Origin: Pseudomonas lutea
GTDB taxonomy: Bacteria; Pseudomonadota; Gammaproteobacteria; Pseudomonadales; Pseudomonadaceae
Direction of reading: 5' to 3'
DNA length: 64,000 nucleotides
Assembly: GCF_000759445.1 (NCBI RefSeq)
Contig: NZ_JRMB01000001.1
Span: forward strand, 1,984,001 to 2,048,000
Part shown: positions 26,900-37,014 of the stretch, in pieces
How the letters are laid out: each line of letters opens with the position of its first letter
How positions within the stretch are numbered: the stretch's first letter is position 1
Notes under the pieces: model-generated
What the model was told of the DNA's origin: nothing
What the model saw: the letters and a program-made list of their open reading frames with translations, nothing else
The model's database searches: none
Position numbers and translations under genes: made by a program

Positions 26900-27128
26900 C
26901 GCGACTTGGGTGCAGGCTGAACGCAGGTCTTGCGCAGTGGGCCGAGCCGCATGGATGCGGCGAGAGCGCCGTTGCGGACATGGATGTCCGTTCGGCGCGG
27001 GCCCACGGAGCAAGACCGGAGTGAGGGAACCCCGACGAAGGAGGGGCCAAACCAGGAGCACAAGCCCTTGGCTGCTCTTTGAAACCGAAGGCGGGGCTTT
27101 ATCAAGTAACTCGCCGAAGGCGAAACAG
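26900..27128 (+). repeat. Dispersed repeat of about 229 bp, copy 1
   Basis: The segment from GCGACTTGGGTGCAGGCTGA to GGCGAAGGCGAAACAG occurs again at 46727-46950 in the same orientation and at 45738-45950 inverted, with roughly 85-90% identity by eye between copies 1 and 3. It contains several short self-complementary blocks but no convincing gene. Confidence 0.85.
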
Positions 27129-27147
27129 TCTGCCCCCAGGCAGACGC

Positions 27148-27191
27148 CTTTGCCTTTGCCCTTGCCCTTGCCCTTGCCCTTGCCCTTGCCC
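27148..27191 (+). repeat. Hexanucleotide repeat (CTTGCC)n
   Basis: About seven head-to-tail copies of CTTGCC or TTTGCC end 23 bp before the stop codon of the 1197-aa glycosyltransferase. A related (GTTGCT)n array lies at 46361-46442. Confidence 0.9.
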
Positions 27192-27213
27192 TCGATCTAC
27201 CAACCAAAAAGCC

Positions 27214-30200
27214 TCAATCCGCAAGCCACCCATTAACCCAATACTGCAAATTGTCACCCCGCAACATGAAATCGCGCATCACCACCTCATGCAACTCATC
27301 ACCCATCCTGTAACTGGCCTGCGGGTCAGCCAAATGCATACGAATCGCCTCAAGCCACTCCTCAGTCGTATTGCCCGTCAACCGCGTACACGGCAAATAC
27401 CCCCGATACGCCTCAGTGTCCGTACAAATAACCGGATAACCACACGCGCCATACTCCAACAGCCGCAGATTGCTCTTGCAGTCATTGAAAATGTGATACT
27501 CCAATGGCGCCAGCGCCAGATCCAGATTAAGGCTCGACAACTTCGCCGGGTACGCCTCCAGACTCACCGCCGGGTGAAACTCCTTCAGGAACGGCCTCAG
27601 ATCCGCAGGGCACATCCCGAAAAACACCCAATCCACCTCGTCCGCCAACTGGCGAATCACATCCGCAATAATCTCCAGATCGCCGCCATGGCTGGTGCCG
27701 CCGCCCCAACCCACGCGGGGCTTGAACGACGTCCGGCGCTGCGCACGACGGCCCGTCCACAAGTGCGGCGCGAGCATGTTCGGCACCACGCGAATGTCGT
27801 GATGCATCGAAGACAGCGCGTTGCCCAACGCATGAGTGGACACCACCACGCGGTCGCACAGGCTGATACCCCGCTTGACCACCGCCTCCAGATTGGTCGG
27901 CATGTGCCGGCCGTGGGCGTTTTTCTTGGGCACGCTGATCACGTAATCGTCCAGTTCGAAGATGCGTCGGGCGTTTGAAAACGTCTTCAGACGCACCGTG
28001 TCCTCCATCGACGCCTCGTGGTATCGACCCTGCAGCACGATCACATCCGGCGAGCGGCGTTCAAGCTCGATGGTGGTCGGCGCGTCGTAGGCAATCTGGC
28101 CAATGATCCGGTCAGCCGCCGACAGCTCGATAAACGGCTGGGTCACGCGGTAATGGCCGACCGCAGTAGCGTTCATCGGCAGTGCCAGCACGCTGGGCAG
28201 TGAGCGTTCGGAAAACGGCGACCACCCGGTACGCAGGCCAGGGTCCAGGCGGAAGCTATAGGCGTCCAGGGTGAGGCTCGGGTTATACGCCGGGTCGCGG
28301 GCGATGATCGGTAACCAGCGCAAATACAGCGCTTCAAGCTCACGGGTCTGACGCTGTTGGGCTTCGTCATCGCGCGTCTTGACCGGCGCTGCGCCCAGCG
28401 CCATCACCGAAAACGGTGTCCACACCACCAGGTAGCCCTGCTCTCGCACACGCAGACACAGGTCGACTTCACTGAACGAGTCGGCAAAGGCTTCGGCATC
28501 CAGCGCGCCAACGTGCTCGAAAACGGACCTGCGCACCAGCAGGCAATCAGGCCCGACGGCGCTCAGGTCCTGAACCACTTGCAGGCGCTGCATGTAGCCC
28601 GCTGCATCGAGCGATTCGCCGTAGAACGGCGTCGCCGCGGAGTTCTGCAAACCGAGGATCACCCCGGCGTGAACAATCGCCCCGCTGGCATCGAACAGCT
28701 TGCCGCTGACGACCCCGACCTCCGGCCGCTGGGCGTGATTCATCAACTCGCCGAGCCAGTCGCCCTGGGTCACCACCGCATAGGGATTAAGCATCAGCAA
28801 GTACTCGCCGCGCGCGTGTTGCGCAGCCAGGTTGCGCAACGCCGTGGGGCTGAGCACCTCGCCGCTGTACAGCACACGAAACGCGTCGCTGCCCATGTTC
28901 GCCAGGCCTTCAAGCCAGCCCCGGGCCTCGGCGCTGTCGCTGCCGTTGTCGACGATCAACAGCTCGTAATGCGGATAAGCGGTCTTCTCCAGCAAGCTGT
29001 CGAAACAGCGTTGCAGTGCCGCCAACTGATTGCGATGGCTGACGATGATCGACACCAACGGCTGCTGCGGATGCTCATAGTCAATCCGATTGAGCAGCGG
29101 CTGGTTGCCCTGGCGCAAGTGATGCTCGATGCCGCAGCGCTGCAAATGCGCCTGCACCACCCGAGGGTTGTGTTCGATGACCTCGTCCGAGATCAGCCAC
29201 TGGCCCAGCGCGAACTGGCTTTCCACCAGCAAATCGGCGATATGACCGATGGATTCGGCGCCATCGTTCTCCACCAGCCGCCAGATCACGTCATGGGGCG
29301 CCAGCTCGCCGAAGCCTGCATCGAAGCCACCCAGCGCGATGAACCGCTGGCGCTCGAAGGCAAGCACTCGGCCTACATAAGGATAGCTGCGCAAGAAGTC
29401 CAGGTTGAAAGCGGGTTTGAACACCGGCTCGGCGGATTCGCCTTCACGCAGCGCGCCTTCATCGCTGTAAAAACAGCGCACCTGCGGAGCATTAGCGATG
29501 CGGTCGGCGAGGGTCAACAACGCGGGCGCCACCAGGCGGTCACCGGCGCGCAGCAGGTAAAACCAGTCCGCGCCTTCCAACTGAGGCAGCAGGCCATTGA
29601 GCTGATCGGCCCAGTCGGCTTGAAGCGGCAATTTGAACAGGCGTTCTTCCAGCACCGGTTCGGTGACCGAACCGGTCAACATCACCGTCAGCTCGGCGGG
29701 GTAAAACTGCTCGGCGAGGCTGTCCAGCGTCAGCTTGCGCCGCGCGCTGCTGCCGTGTTCGTCGATGACCACGGCGACGATCTTCGGCTGCACGGGCAAG
29801 CGTCGCAGCCTGTCGGGCAGCAAGGCTTGCTGATGCGCGTTGAAGGTCCGGCAACTCAGCCACTGGGCATACAGTTCGGCAAAGCTCTGGCTGTCGACGC
29901 CCACTTTAAGTGGCAGCACGGCCTGTTGGCTGCCCAGGGTCCGGCTCAACGCCAGCTCCTCCCAGACGCGTGGCTGACGCTCGGCATGGTCCAGCTCGAC
30001 GTAACGCACCCATCCCTGGGCGGGCGGTGGTTCGCTGGTCCGGGCCTTGAGCATGTCCACCAGCCAGGTCAATTCGTTGGCAGCGGCGATGCGCATGGCT
30101 TGCTGGCGGCTGAGGCGCTCGGGGTGCAGGCGCTCGACACTGAGCACCTGGTTGAGCACGATCAAATTGCCGCGCCGCAGCAGGCAGGTGTAAAGCGCCA

Positions 30201-30807
30201 GATCCAGCATCGCAGCGAAGCCTTGGTCCTTACCGGTCAAGGCGGGCAGCAGCTCCTGGATGTCGGCGCGGCGAAACATCGCGCTGGTGAAGCTGCCGAG
30301 GAAGTTGGACGGGAAGTTCTCGAAGATCGCCAGCATGTCGGTGCCGAGAAACAGCGAGTCCTTGGGCGCGACCGGTGTGTTCTCCAGACGCGACGGCAAC
30401 TGAATGCTGTCAGCGTCCCAGAGAAAGCGCTGCGCCAGCACCAGATTGGCGTCGGGATTGGCGACGAACGCCTGCGCCTGCAAGGTGATGCAGCCAGGGA
30501 ACAACCGATCGTCATCGCACAGAAACTTGACGTACTCTCCCTGCGCCTGCGCCAGACACTGCAGCAGGTTCCCCACAAAACCGAGCCGCTGCGGGTTGCG
30601 CACGTAGCGCAGCTCAACGTTGCTCAAAGGCGTGAGGGTGTCGACGATCTCGCGTATTTCGCTGCCAGGGGAGTCGTCGCAAACGATGACTTCCAGACGC
30701 TCATAGGTCTGGGTCAGGGCGCTGGCCAGGGCGGTCTGGAAAAACCGAGGGTTATAGGCAGGGATGACGATGCTGACGAGGGGAACTGAATTCACAGGCA
30801 GACTCAC
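27214..30807 (-). CDS. Giant three-module glycosyltransferase (1197 aa)
   Basis: Three modules are visible. Module 1 (about 8-250) is GT2-like: SIVIPAYNPRFFQTALASAL, VIVCDDSPG, and FLCDDDRLFPG with an intact Asp-rich metal motif. Module 2 (about 595-840) is GT2-like (SIIVSHRNQLAALQRCF, LLIVDNGSDS) but the metal-binding motif is replaced by MLNPYAVV. Module 3 (about 920-1197) is GT-B-like (RVGWGGGTSHGGDLEIIADV, SNLRLLEYGACGYPVICTD). The gene follows flgL on the same strand, the same place as fgt1 in P. syringae, which indicates flagellin as target. A full-length paralogue lies at 57862-61377. Confidence 0.88.
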   Translation of the reverse strand: MSLPVNSVPLVSIVIPAYNPRFFQTALASALTQTYERLEVIVCDDSPGSEIREIVDTLTPLSNVELRYVRNPQRLGFVGNLLQCLAQAQGEYVKFLCDDDRLFPGCITLQAQAFVANPDANLVLAQRFLWDADSIQLPSRLENTPVAPKDSLFLGTDMLAIFENFPSNFLGSFTSAMFRRADIQELLPALTGKDQGFAAMLDLALYTCLLRRGNLIVLNQVLSVERLHPERLSRQQAMRIAAANELTWLVDMLKARTSEPPPAQGWVRYVELDHAERQPRVWEELALSRTLGSQQAVLPLKVGVDSQSFAELYAQWLSCRTFNAHQQALLPDRLRRLPVQPKIVAVVIDEHGSSARRKLTLDSLAEQFYPAELTVMLTGSVTEPVLEERLFKLPLQADWADQLNGLLPQLEGADWFYLLRAGDRLVAPALLTLADRIANAPQVRCFYSDEGALREGESAEPVFKPAFNLDFLRSYPYVGRVLAFERQRFIALGGFDAGFGELAPHDVIWRLVENDGAESIGHIADLLVESQFALGQWLISDEVIEHNPRVVQAHLQRCGIEHHLRQGNQPLLNRIDYEHPQQPLVSIIVSHRNQLAALQRCFDSLLEKTAYPHYELLIVDNGSDSAEARGWLEGLANMGSDAFRVLYSGEVLSPTALRNLAAQHARGEYLLMLNPYAVVTQGDWLGELMNHAQRPEVGVVSGKLFDASGAIVHAGVILGLQNSAATPFYGESLDAAGYMQRLQVVQDLSAVGPDCLLVRRSVFEHVGALDAEAFADSFSEVDLCLRVREQGYLVVWTPFSVMALGAAPVKTRDDEAQQRQTRELEALYLRWLPIIARDPAYNPSLTLDAYSFRLDPGLRTGWSPFSERSLPSVLALPMNATAVGHYRVTQPFIELSAADRIIGQIAYDAPTTIELERRSPDVIVLQGRYHEASMEDTVRLKTFSNARRIFELDDYVISVPKKNAHGRHMPTNLEAVVKRGISLCDRVVVSTHALGNALSSMHHDIRVVPNMLAPHLWTGRRAQRRTSFKPRVGWGGGTSHGGDLEIIADVIRQLADEVDWVFFGMCPADLRPFLKEFHPAVSLEAYPAKLSSLNLDLALAPLEYHIFNDCKSNLRLLEYGACGYPVICTDTEAYRGYLPCTRLTGNTTEEWLEAIRMHLADPQASYRMGDELHEVVMRDFMLRGDNLQYWVNGWLAD

Positions 30808-30814
30808 GAGCGGT

Positions 30815-30842
30815 GCCGGCCTTCAGCGCGAAGGGCCGGCCT
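30815..30842 (-). other. Strong hairpin between flgL and the 1197-aa glycosyltransferase
   Basis: GCCGGC-CTTC / GAAG-GCCGGC arms form a GC-rich stem with one bulge, 7 nt before the glycosyltransferase start. There is no T tract, so a full terminator is unlikely. Two further inverted repeats (AACCG...CGGTT and GCGGGC...GCCCGC) fill the rest of the 109-bp gap. Confidence 0.45.
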
Positions 30843-30916
30843 AACCGCTGACTATAACGGTTAACGCTCAGCGGGCGGGAACGCAGGCTCGGCCCGCGCT
30901 CCGTTCAGCGGCGCAC

Positions 30917-32521
30917 TTACAGTTTGCTGAACAGGTTCAGCGCTGACAGCTGAGTAAAGACCAGCTGCGAAGCTTGCAACATGGTCTTCTGCAGGGTCAG
31001 GCGGGCAATGGCATCAACCGGGTCGGAGGCAGTGATGCCTTGAGCCTCGTTGCTGCCGTTGTCCAGCAGGTTCTGGTTGGTCACGCCCTGGTCAGTGGCG
31101 GTTTTTGCCCGCGCACCGCCGTCGCTGACTGCGTCGTTGATCTGGTTGGCCGCGCTGGTCAGGTTGCCGATGGTCGAGCTCAGCGTGGCCTGCAGTTTTT
31201 GCTTGGCGACCGGGTCACCGTCCACTTTACCGTTCAACGCCGTGATGACGTTGGACAAGGTGTTGAGGATGTTCTGGCTCTGCTGAGTCGACGACTGCGC
31301 CGTGAACTGATCACCGCTGGCCAACGTCACCGGAGTGCCGCTGAAGGTGAAGGTCACGCCCGACGCCACGGCCTGATTGGCCACCGGGGTACCGGTCAAC
31401 GTGCCGCTGGAGACCGGCTTGCTGGTGGTGGCGTCGTACGGCGCGGCATACAGGTCGAACTCTGTGGCGCTGCTGAAGCGGATGATCGCCCCGCCCGACG
31501 GGAAGGTCTCGTTGAATTGAGTCTGGTCGGTAACAGTTGAATCGGTGACCACCGTGGTCGACGGGTTACCCGGCGAACGGGTCGTGCTCACCGTGCTGTT
31601 GGACACTGCCAGGCTGAACGTATGACCGGCAATGGCCGCATCGGCCTGTGTCGCGTCGCCGTACTGCGCCGGGGTCAGATTGACGTTGAGGGTCAGCTCC
31701 AGCCCGCGGAAGCCAATGGTTTGATTGCCTTCGTTGTTCGACGAAAACTTGCCGGTCGAGGTGGCATCGGCGGTGACGTCGTTGCCGGCCTTGTCGAGAA
31801 TCTTGTACTGCGTGCTGCTCTGAAACGAAATGCTGTACGGCTCACCCGGGGCGAACTTGTTGTCGTAGGCCGCGGTATTGCTGACGCTGCCGCCCGACAG
31901 GGCAATGACGTTGTCGTTCACCGCAGGCGATGTCAGTGTCGTCGTGGTGCGAGTGGTGTTGATCGCCTGCTCGAACGCATCCCAGCCGGTGGTGTTGGCG
32001 GCCATGGAAATGCCGCTGCCGATCGGCAACAGGTTGCGCGTCTGGTCGCCCTGGTAGCTGTATGTGCCATCGGGGTTGACGGAGTACGGCGCTGTCGTGG
32101 ATTTGGACCCGGAGAACAGGTAGGAGCCATCGGCGTCCTTGCTGTTCATCAGGCCGAGAATCTGGGTTTGCACTTCCTTCAGTTCCGCGGCATTGGCCTG
32201 ACGGTCTTTATCGGTGAAGGTCGCATTGGCAGCGCCGAGCACCAGTTCCTGAGCGCGCTGGATGGCCGAGGTGATGGCAGTCATCGCAGTCTCGGTTTGC
32301 ACCACGCTGGTATTGACCGTGCCGATGTTGGCGTTGTACTGGTTGAGCATCGTGCCCATCTGCTGCAATTGCAGCACGCGGCCGGCGCCAACCGGGTCAT
32401 CGCCGGCGGTGTTGAGCTTGACCTGACTGGCCACTTCGTCGCCGGTTTTGGTGACGTTGGCGTAGCTGCGCGAGTAGTTCGTCGCGCTGGTTTCGTAAAA
32501 CTGGGCCGTTGAAATACGCAT
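30917..32521 (-). CDS. flgL: Flagellar hook-filament junction protein FlgL
   Basis: FlgL (HAP3) joins the hook to the filament. The 534-aa protein has a flagellin-like N terminus (MRISTAQFYETSATNYSRSYANV) and C terminus (DAIARLTLQKTMLQASQLVFTQLSALNLFSKL) with a long variable middle. It is the last gene of the flgFGHIJKL operon, 13 nt after flgK. Confidence 0.96.
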   Translation of the reverse strand: MRISTAQFYETSATNYSRSYANVTKTGDEVASQVKLNTAGDDPVGAGRVLQLQQMGTMLNQYNANIGTVNTSVVQTETAMTAITSAIQRAQELVLGAANATFTDKDRQANAAELKEVQTQILGLMNSKDADGSYLFSGSKSTTAPYSVNPDGTYSYQGDQTRNLLPIGSGISMAANTTGWDAFEQAINTTRTTTTLTSPAVNDNVIALSGGSVSNTAAYDNKFAPGEPYSISFQSSTQYKILDKAGNDVTADATSTGKFSSNNEGNQTIGFRGLELTLNVNLTPAQYGDATQADAAIAGHTFSLAVSNSTVSTTRSPGNPSTTVVTDSTVTDQTQFNETFPSGGAIIRFSSATEFDLYAAPYDATTSKPVSSGTLTGTPVANQAVASGVTFTFSGTPVTLASGDQFTAQSSTQQSQNILNTLSNVITALNGKVDGDPVAKQKLQATLSSTIGNLTSAANQINDAVSDGGARAKTATDQGVTNQNLLDNGSNEAQGITASDPVDAIARLTLQKTMLQASQLVFTQLSALNLFSKL

Positions 32522-32534
32522 GGATTACGATTCC

Positions 32535-34580
32535 TTAAAGACTGTTGATCAGCGTGCTGAAGATGGCTTGAGCCGCTTTGATGATCTGCGACGAAGCGGT
32601 GTAGTACTGCTGGTACTTGACCAGGTTGGCGGCTTCTTCATCCAGCGACACACCGGCGACGCTGTCGCGCGCGGTCTTGGCCTGGGTCAGCACCGCCGTG
32701 GTCGCCGTCGTGTCGTTTTTCGCCTGCGCCGCTTTGCTGCCCACGGTGGTGATCATGTTGGCGTTGGCACCGCTCAGGCTCATGCCTGTGCCGTTGCCGG
32801 CAGCATTGTCGAGGGTCTGTTTGGTCTGCAGCGTAATCACCGACGCAGCGTTGCGGTTGTCCGAAGACCCGGCAGCGGTCATGGCGATGCTGAAGGTGTC
32901 GCCAGCTTTGGCGGTGCCACCGATGGTCGTGCCAAAGGTGAAAGACTGCTTGGCGCCTGAAGAGTCTGTGTAGCCGACTTCCAGGCTGACGTCGTTGGAC
33001 ACGCCAGGCACGATCGAACCCGTGATCGCGTTGCCGGATTTATCCAGCACCGGCTGACCCTGAGCGTTGACCAGCGAGTAGCTTTGGGCACCGTTGACGT
33101 CGTCGCCCATGATCATGCGCATTGGCATCGAGGCCGTCAGCGCATTGCGCAAGTCGGCGGTGGCCGTCGGGTTGTAGATGTCGGCCTGGTTGGACAGCAC
33201 CGGCTGAGTGAACGTACCCGAACCCTTGTTGCTCGCGCTCGCGCCGCCGGTCAGCGGACCAGCCGTGGCGATGGTTTTAGGGTCGGTCATTACCACTTTG
33301 ATGCCGTCGGCGCCGGTTTTTCCCGGGCTGATCTTGAAGGTGTCACCCTCCCCCGAGGCGCCCTTGAACTTCAACGAGAAGCCGTCGATGATCGGCGGAT
33401 TGGCATCACTGGTGTTGTAAGACCCCAGGTCCTTGCCGTCGGGCATGCGCTTGACGCTGTACTGACCGGAGGCGTTGGTGAACGTCACCTGATAATCGTT
33501 GGTGGTCAGCGCGCCGCTGTTGGTGATGGACACCGCGAAGTTGCCCGACGCCTGATCGTTGGTTTTGTTCGCAACGCTGCGCTGAGCCGTCAGGCTCGGG
33601 TCGTTGACATTGATGAACAGGTTGGCGCCGAAGTTGCCGTTGGCGTCGATGCCCTGATTGAGCTGGGCGTTGACCTGATCGGAAGCCACAACCGCCAGAC
33701 GACCGAGTTCATTGGCCGCCGGCTGCAGCACGTCACTGCGATAGCGCAGCAGGCCGCCCAGCGTACCGCCGGTGACCACGCTCGACACATCGACGTTGCT
33801 GTTCTGATAGTTGAGCTTGAGCGAATACACGTTCGGGTCGGCATCGCTCGGCGAGGCGGTCAGCGTGTTGGCTTTGCTGCCGGTGACCAGTGGCTGGCCG
33901 GTGCCGATGTAGACGTCGTAGTTGCCGTTGGTTTCGACGACTTTGGCGCCGACCAGGTCATTGAGCTGGCGCACGGCTTCGCTGCGCGAGTCGAGCAGTG
34001 TGTTCGGCTGACCGCCGGAGGCCTGCGCCTGAGTGATCTGCAGGTTCATGCTGGCGATGGACGACGCCAGGGCATTGACTTGCCCAGCCACGGTGTTCAT
34101 CTGGGTATTGATGCTGGCGTTCTGATCTTTCATCTGCGACGAGATGGAGTTGAACTGACCGGCCAGGGCCGAGGCGCTGGTCAGGAAGGTCGTGCGCGCA
34201 GACGAGTCGGTTGGCCGGGTCGACAACGTCCCCAGGTCGCTGAAGAACTTCGACAACACGGTGCTGATGCCGGTTGAGCTGTCCGAGAGGATCGAATCCA
34301 GCTTGCTCGCCTGGCTCAGATAGGCCGTGGCGTCGGAACTGAGTGCCGTACTGGTCTGCAATTGGGTGTCGAGGAAGCCGTTGTAGATGCGGCGCACGTC
34401 GGACAACGTCGTACCGGTGCCGACAAAGCCGACGCCGATATTCTGCTGTGCGCCGGCAGCGGTCATCACTTGCTGGCGCGAGTAACCGAGCGTGTCAACG
34501 TTGGCAGTGTTGTTGCCGATGGTGGTCATCGCAGCACTGCTGGCGTTCAGTCCCGAAAGCCCAATTGAAATCAGTGACAT
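32535..34580 (-). CDS. flgK: Flagellar hook-associated protein FlgK
   Basis: FlgK (HAP1) is the first hook-filament junction protein. The 681-aa product opens MSLISIGLSGLNASSAAMTT with the rod/hook signature NNTANVDTLGYSRQQV and ends with the conserved VSLDEEAANLVKYQQYYTAS segment and helical tail. It lies between flgJ (10-nt gap) and flgL. Confidence 0.97.
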   Translation of the reverse strand: MSLISIGLSGLNASSAAMTTIGNNTANVDTLGYSRQQVMTAAGAQQNIGVGFVGTGTTLSDVRRIYNGFLDTQLQTSTALSSDATAYLSQASKLDSILSDSSTGISTVLSKFFSDLGTLSTRPTDSSARTTFLTSASALAGQFNSISSQMKDQNASINTQMNTVAGQVNALASSIASMNLQITQAQASGGQPNTLLDSRSEAVRQLNDLVGAKVVETNGNYDVYIGTGQPLVTGSKANTLTASPSDADPNVYSLKLNYQNSNVDVSSVVTGGTLGGLLRYRSDVLQPAANELGRLAVVASDQVNAQLNQGIDANGNFGANLFINVNDPSLTAQRSVANKTNDQASGNFAVSITNSGALTTNDYQVTFTNASGQYSVKRMPDGKDLGSYNTSDANPPIIDGFSLKFKGASGEGDTFKISPGKTGADGIKVVMTDPKTIATAGPLTGGASASNKGSGTFTQPVLSNQADIYNPTATADLRNALTASMPMRMIMGDDVNGAQSYSLVNAQGQPVLDKSGNAITGSIVPGVSNDVSLEVGYTDSSGAKQSFTFGTTIGGTAKAGDTFSIAMTAAGSSDNRNAASVITLQTKQTLDNAAGNGTGMSLSGANANMITTVGSKAAQAKNDTTATTAVLTQAKTARDSVAGVSLDEEAANLVKYQQYYTASSQIIKAAQAIFSTLINSL

Positions 34581-34590
34581 GGTTCAAACC

Positions 34591-35877
34591 TTATAAAGTC
34601 GTGGAAGAGCCCGAGGCGGATGCGTAGGTCTGGTAACTCTTCATCTGTTTCGCTATCTGAGAAATCTTGCTGGCATAGGACGGGTCAGTGGCGTACCCGG
34701 CCTTCTGCAGCTCTTTCACAAACTGTTCCGGGCTATCGGCAGATTTCAGGGTTTCTTTATAGCGGCTGTTGTTCTGCAGGAAGCTCACCAGATCGTGGAA
34801 GCTGCTGGCGTAAGAGTCGTAGGCGCGGAAATCCGCCGTTTCCTTGACCATCTGGCCGTCGCGGAACTCACTGGTAATTGCACGGGCTTCCGGCCCTTTC
34901 CAGCCGCCCTGGGCCTTGATGCCGAACAGGTTGTAGCTGCTGCCGCCATCGGACTGACGCATGATCGATTTGCCCCAGCCGGTTTCCAGCGCCGCCTGTG
35001 CCACGAGCACGCTCGGGTCGACGCCGATGCGTGCAGCGGCGTCCTTGGCCAACGGCATCATCGTGGCGACGAAGTCGTCTTTGTTGGCGAACGCACTCTT
35101 GCCCGGCGCCAGCGGCGTCTGCACGCGGCTGCGCACATAGGCATTGGCGTCGGCGGCGTATTGCGGGCCGACGGTCCAGTCGCCATTGTCCTTCTGACCG
35201 GCGCTTTTCGCGGCCGCCACGGCGTTGGACACGGCAATGCGGTTTTTCAGCGTGGTGGCGCTGGTGGCAGGGTCCTGGGCACCCGACGCATTCGGCACGA
35301 TACCGGCCATGATGCGATCGCTGAGCTTGCTTGGCAGCGACAGGCGACGGGAATTGAGCGCAGCGACGTCGTTGTGAACCGTGCCGTCAGCCGCGTCCGG
35401 CGCAGCCACTGCACGGCTGGCCCAGAGTGGACGCTGGGCAACGCGCGTGGCCAGGCCGGCCTGCGCTGGCGCATCGGTCTTGCCGTCAGCCGGCGTCGCG
35501 GTTTTACCACCCGCGACAAGGCCGGTGCTGGCCGGTGCCACTTCGGTGCTCTTGTTCTTCGACAGCTGACGCATGAGCACGTCCTGCAGGCCGATGCCGC
35601 CACCCTCGCGGGACATGCTCACCGACAGCTGCTGGTCGTACATGTCCTGATACTGCCGCGTCGCCGCGGTGTTCATCGGGTTGTCCTTGGCCAGCACTTC
35701 GTTGGCCGAACGCATGGCCTTGAGCATCTGGCTGACGAACAGTGACTCGAATTCCTGCGCCACTTTCTTGAGGTTGCCCTCGCTGTCGCGGTCGCCGGTT
35801 TTCATCGCCGTCAGGCGGTTGAGGTCGGTATACGCACCCGAATCGCCTGATGAAACGCCGCCACTTGGAATACTCAT
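34591..35877 (-). CDS. flgJ: Peptidoglycan hydrolase and rod cap protein FlgJ
   Basis: FlgJ caps the growing rod and cuts the cell wall to let it pass. The 428-aa protein has an N-terminal rod-binding domain (about 30-110, VAQEFESLFVSQMLKAMRSA), an Ala-rich linker of about 150 residues, and a C-terminal glucosaminidase domain (about 265-415) with the catalytic-type Glu in LVAQAALETGWGKSI and SYNLFGIKA. It is followed by flgK in the same operon. Confidence 0.96.
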   Translation of the reverse strand: MSIPSGGVSSGDSGAYTDLNRLTAMKTGDRDSEGNLKKVAQEFESLFVSQMLKAMRSANEVLAKDNPMNTAATRQYQDMYDQQLSVSMSREGGGIGLQDVLMRQLSKNKSTEVAPASTGLVAGGKTATPADGKTDAPAQAGLATRVAQRPLWASRAVAAPDAADGTVHNDVAALNSRRLSLPSKLSDRIMAGIVPNASGAQDPATSATTLKNRIAVSNAVAAAKSAGQKDNGDWTVGPQYAADANAYVRSRVQTPLAPGKSAFANKDDFVATMMPLAKDAAARIGVDPSVLVAQAALETGWGKSIMRQSDGGSSYNLFGIKAQGGWKGPEARAITSEFRDGQMVKETADFRAYDSYASSFHDLVSFLQNNSRYKETLKSADSPEQFVKELQKAGYATDPSYASKISQIAKQMKSYQTYASASGSSTTL

Positions 35878-35891
35878 GAGTCTTCTGCCTC

Positions 35892-37001
35892 TTAAATCAC
35901 GATCAGGTCGGCTTGCAATGCGCCGGCCTGCTTCAGTGCTTCGAGAATCGCCATCAAGTCGCCTGGCGCTGCACCCACCTGGTTAACCGCACGAACGATC
36001 TCGTCCAGCGTGGTGCCCGGCCCGAACTTGAACATCGGGTGCATTTCCTGCTGGGCGTTGACCTTCGAGCGCGGGACCACTGCCGTCTGGCCGTTGGAGA
36101 ACGCGCCCGGCTGGCTGACGATCGGGTCTTCGGTGATGGTCACGGTCAGGCTGCCGTGGGTCACCGCTGCCGGCGACACCTTGACGTTCTGGCCGATCAC
36201 GATGGTGCCGGTCCGCGAGTTGATGATGACTTTGGCCGAGGTCTGGCCCGGATCGATTTCCAGGTTTTCCAGCACCGACAGGTAATCGACGCGCTGATTG
36301 GGGTCCAGCGGCGCGGTGACGCGCACGGAACCGCCGTCCAGCGCCTGAGCGACGCCAGGGCCAAGCATGTCGTTGATCTTGTCGACGATGCGCTTGGCCG
36401 TGGTGAAGTCGTTGCGATTCAGGTTAAGGGTCAGCGAATTGCCCTGGTTGAAGCCACTCGGCACTGCACGTTCAACCGACGCACCGCCGGGGATGCGACC
36501 GGAAGACGGTACGTTGACGGTGATCTTCGAGCCATCGCGGCCTTCTGCATCGAAACCGCCGACCACCAGGTTGCCCTGAGCCACGGCATAGACGTTGCCG
36601 TCGATCCCCTTCATCGGGGTCATCAGCAGCGCCCCGCCACGCAGGCTTTTGGAGTTACCGATCGAGGACACGGTGATGTCGATCTGCTGACCCGGCTTGG
36701 CGAACGGCGGCAGGTCGGCGTACACGGCCACGGCCGCGACGTTTTTCAGCTGCACGGTGCCAGAGCCCGCCGGCACCTTGATGCCGAACTGCGAGAGCAT
36801 GTTGTTGAAGGTCTGCAGGGTGAACGGGGTCTGCGTGGTCTGGTCGCCCGTACCATTGAGGCCCACCACCAGACCGTAGCCGATCAATTGGTTGGTCCGC
36901 ACACCGGAAATGCTGGCGATGTCCTTCAGGCGCTCGGCGTGTGCGCCCAGTGCGGTGGTGAACAGCAGCGCTGCCGCTATCAGTTGCTTGAACGTGATCA
37001 T
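35892..37001 (-). CDS. flgI: Flagellar P-ring protein FlgI
   Basis: FlgI forms the P ring in the peptidoglycan layer. The start [22 protein letters not shown] at 37001 gives a clear Sec signal peptide and a 369-aa protein, the usual size; the longer upstream frame only overlaps flgH. The mature part begins [20 protein letters not shown], which is the family signature. Confidence 0.96.
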   Translation of the reverse strand: MITFKQLIAAALLFTTALGAHAERLKDIASISGVRTNQLIGYGLVVGLNGTGDQTTQTPFTLQTFNNMLSQFGIKVPAGSGTVQLKNVAAVAVYADLPPFAKPGQQIDITVSSIGNSKSLRGGALLMTPMKGIDGNVYAVAQGNLVVGGFDAEGRDGSKITVNVPSSGRIPGGASVERAVPSGFNQGNSLTLNLNRNDFTTAKRIVDKINDMLGPGVAQALDGGSVRVTAPLDPNQRVDYLSVLENLEIDPGQTSAKVIINSRTGTIVIGQNVKVSPAAVTHGSLTVTITEDPIVSQPGAFSNGQTAVVPRSKVNAQQEMHPMFKFGPGTTLDEIVRAVNQVGAAPGDLMAILEALKQAGALQADLIVI

Positions 37002-37014
37002 GGCTATCCCGCTA

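Noticed and set aside
26820..27236. Arg/Pro/Ser-rich frames in the 26.8-27.2 kb gap
   Set aside because: They coincide with the dispersed repeat and the same frames reappear at the other copies, so they reflect the repeat rather than a gene.
28357..30789. An 810-codon plus-strand open frame opposite the 1197-aa glycosyltransferase
   Set aside because: Antisense shadow with Gln/His/Arg-rich low-complexity composition; the minus-strand frame has clear GT motifs.
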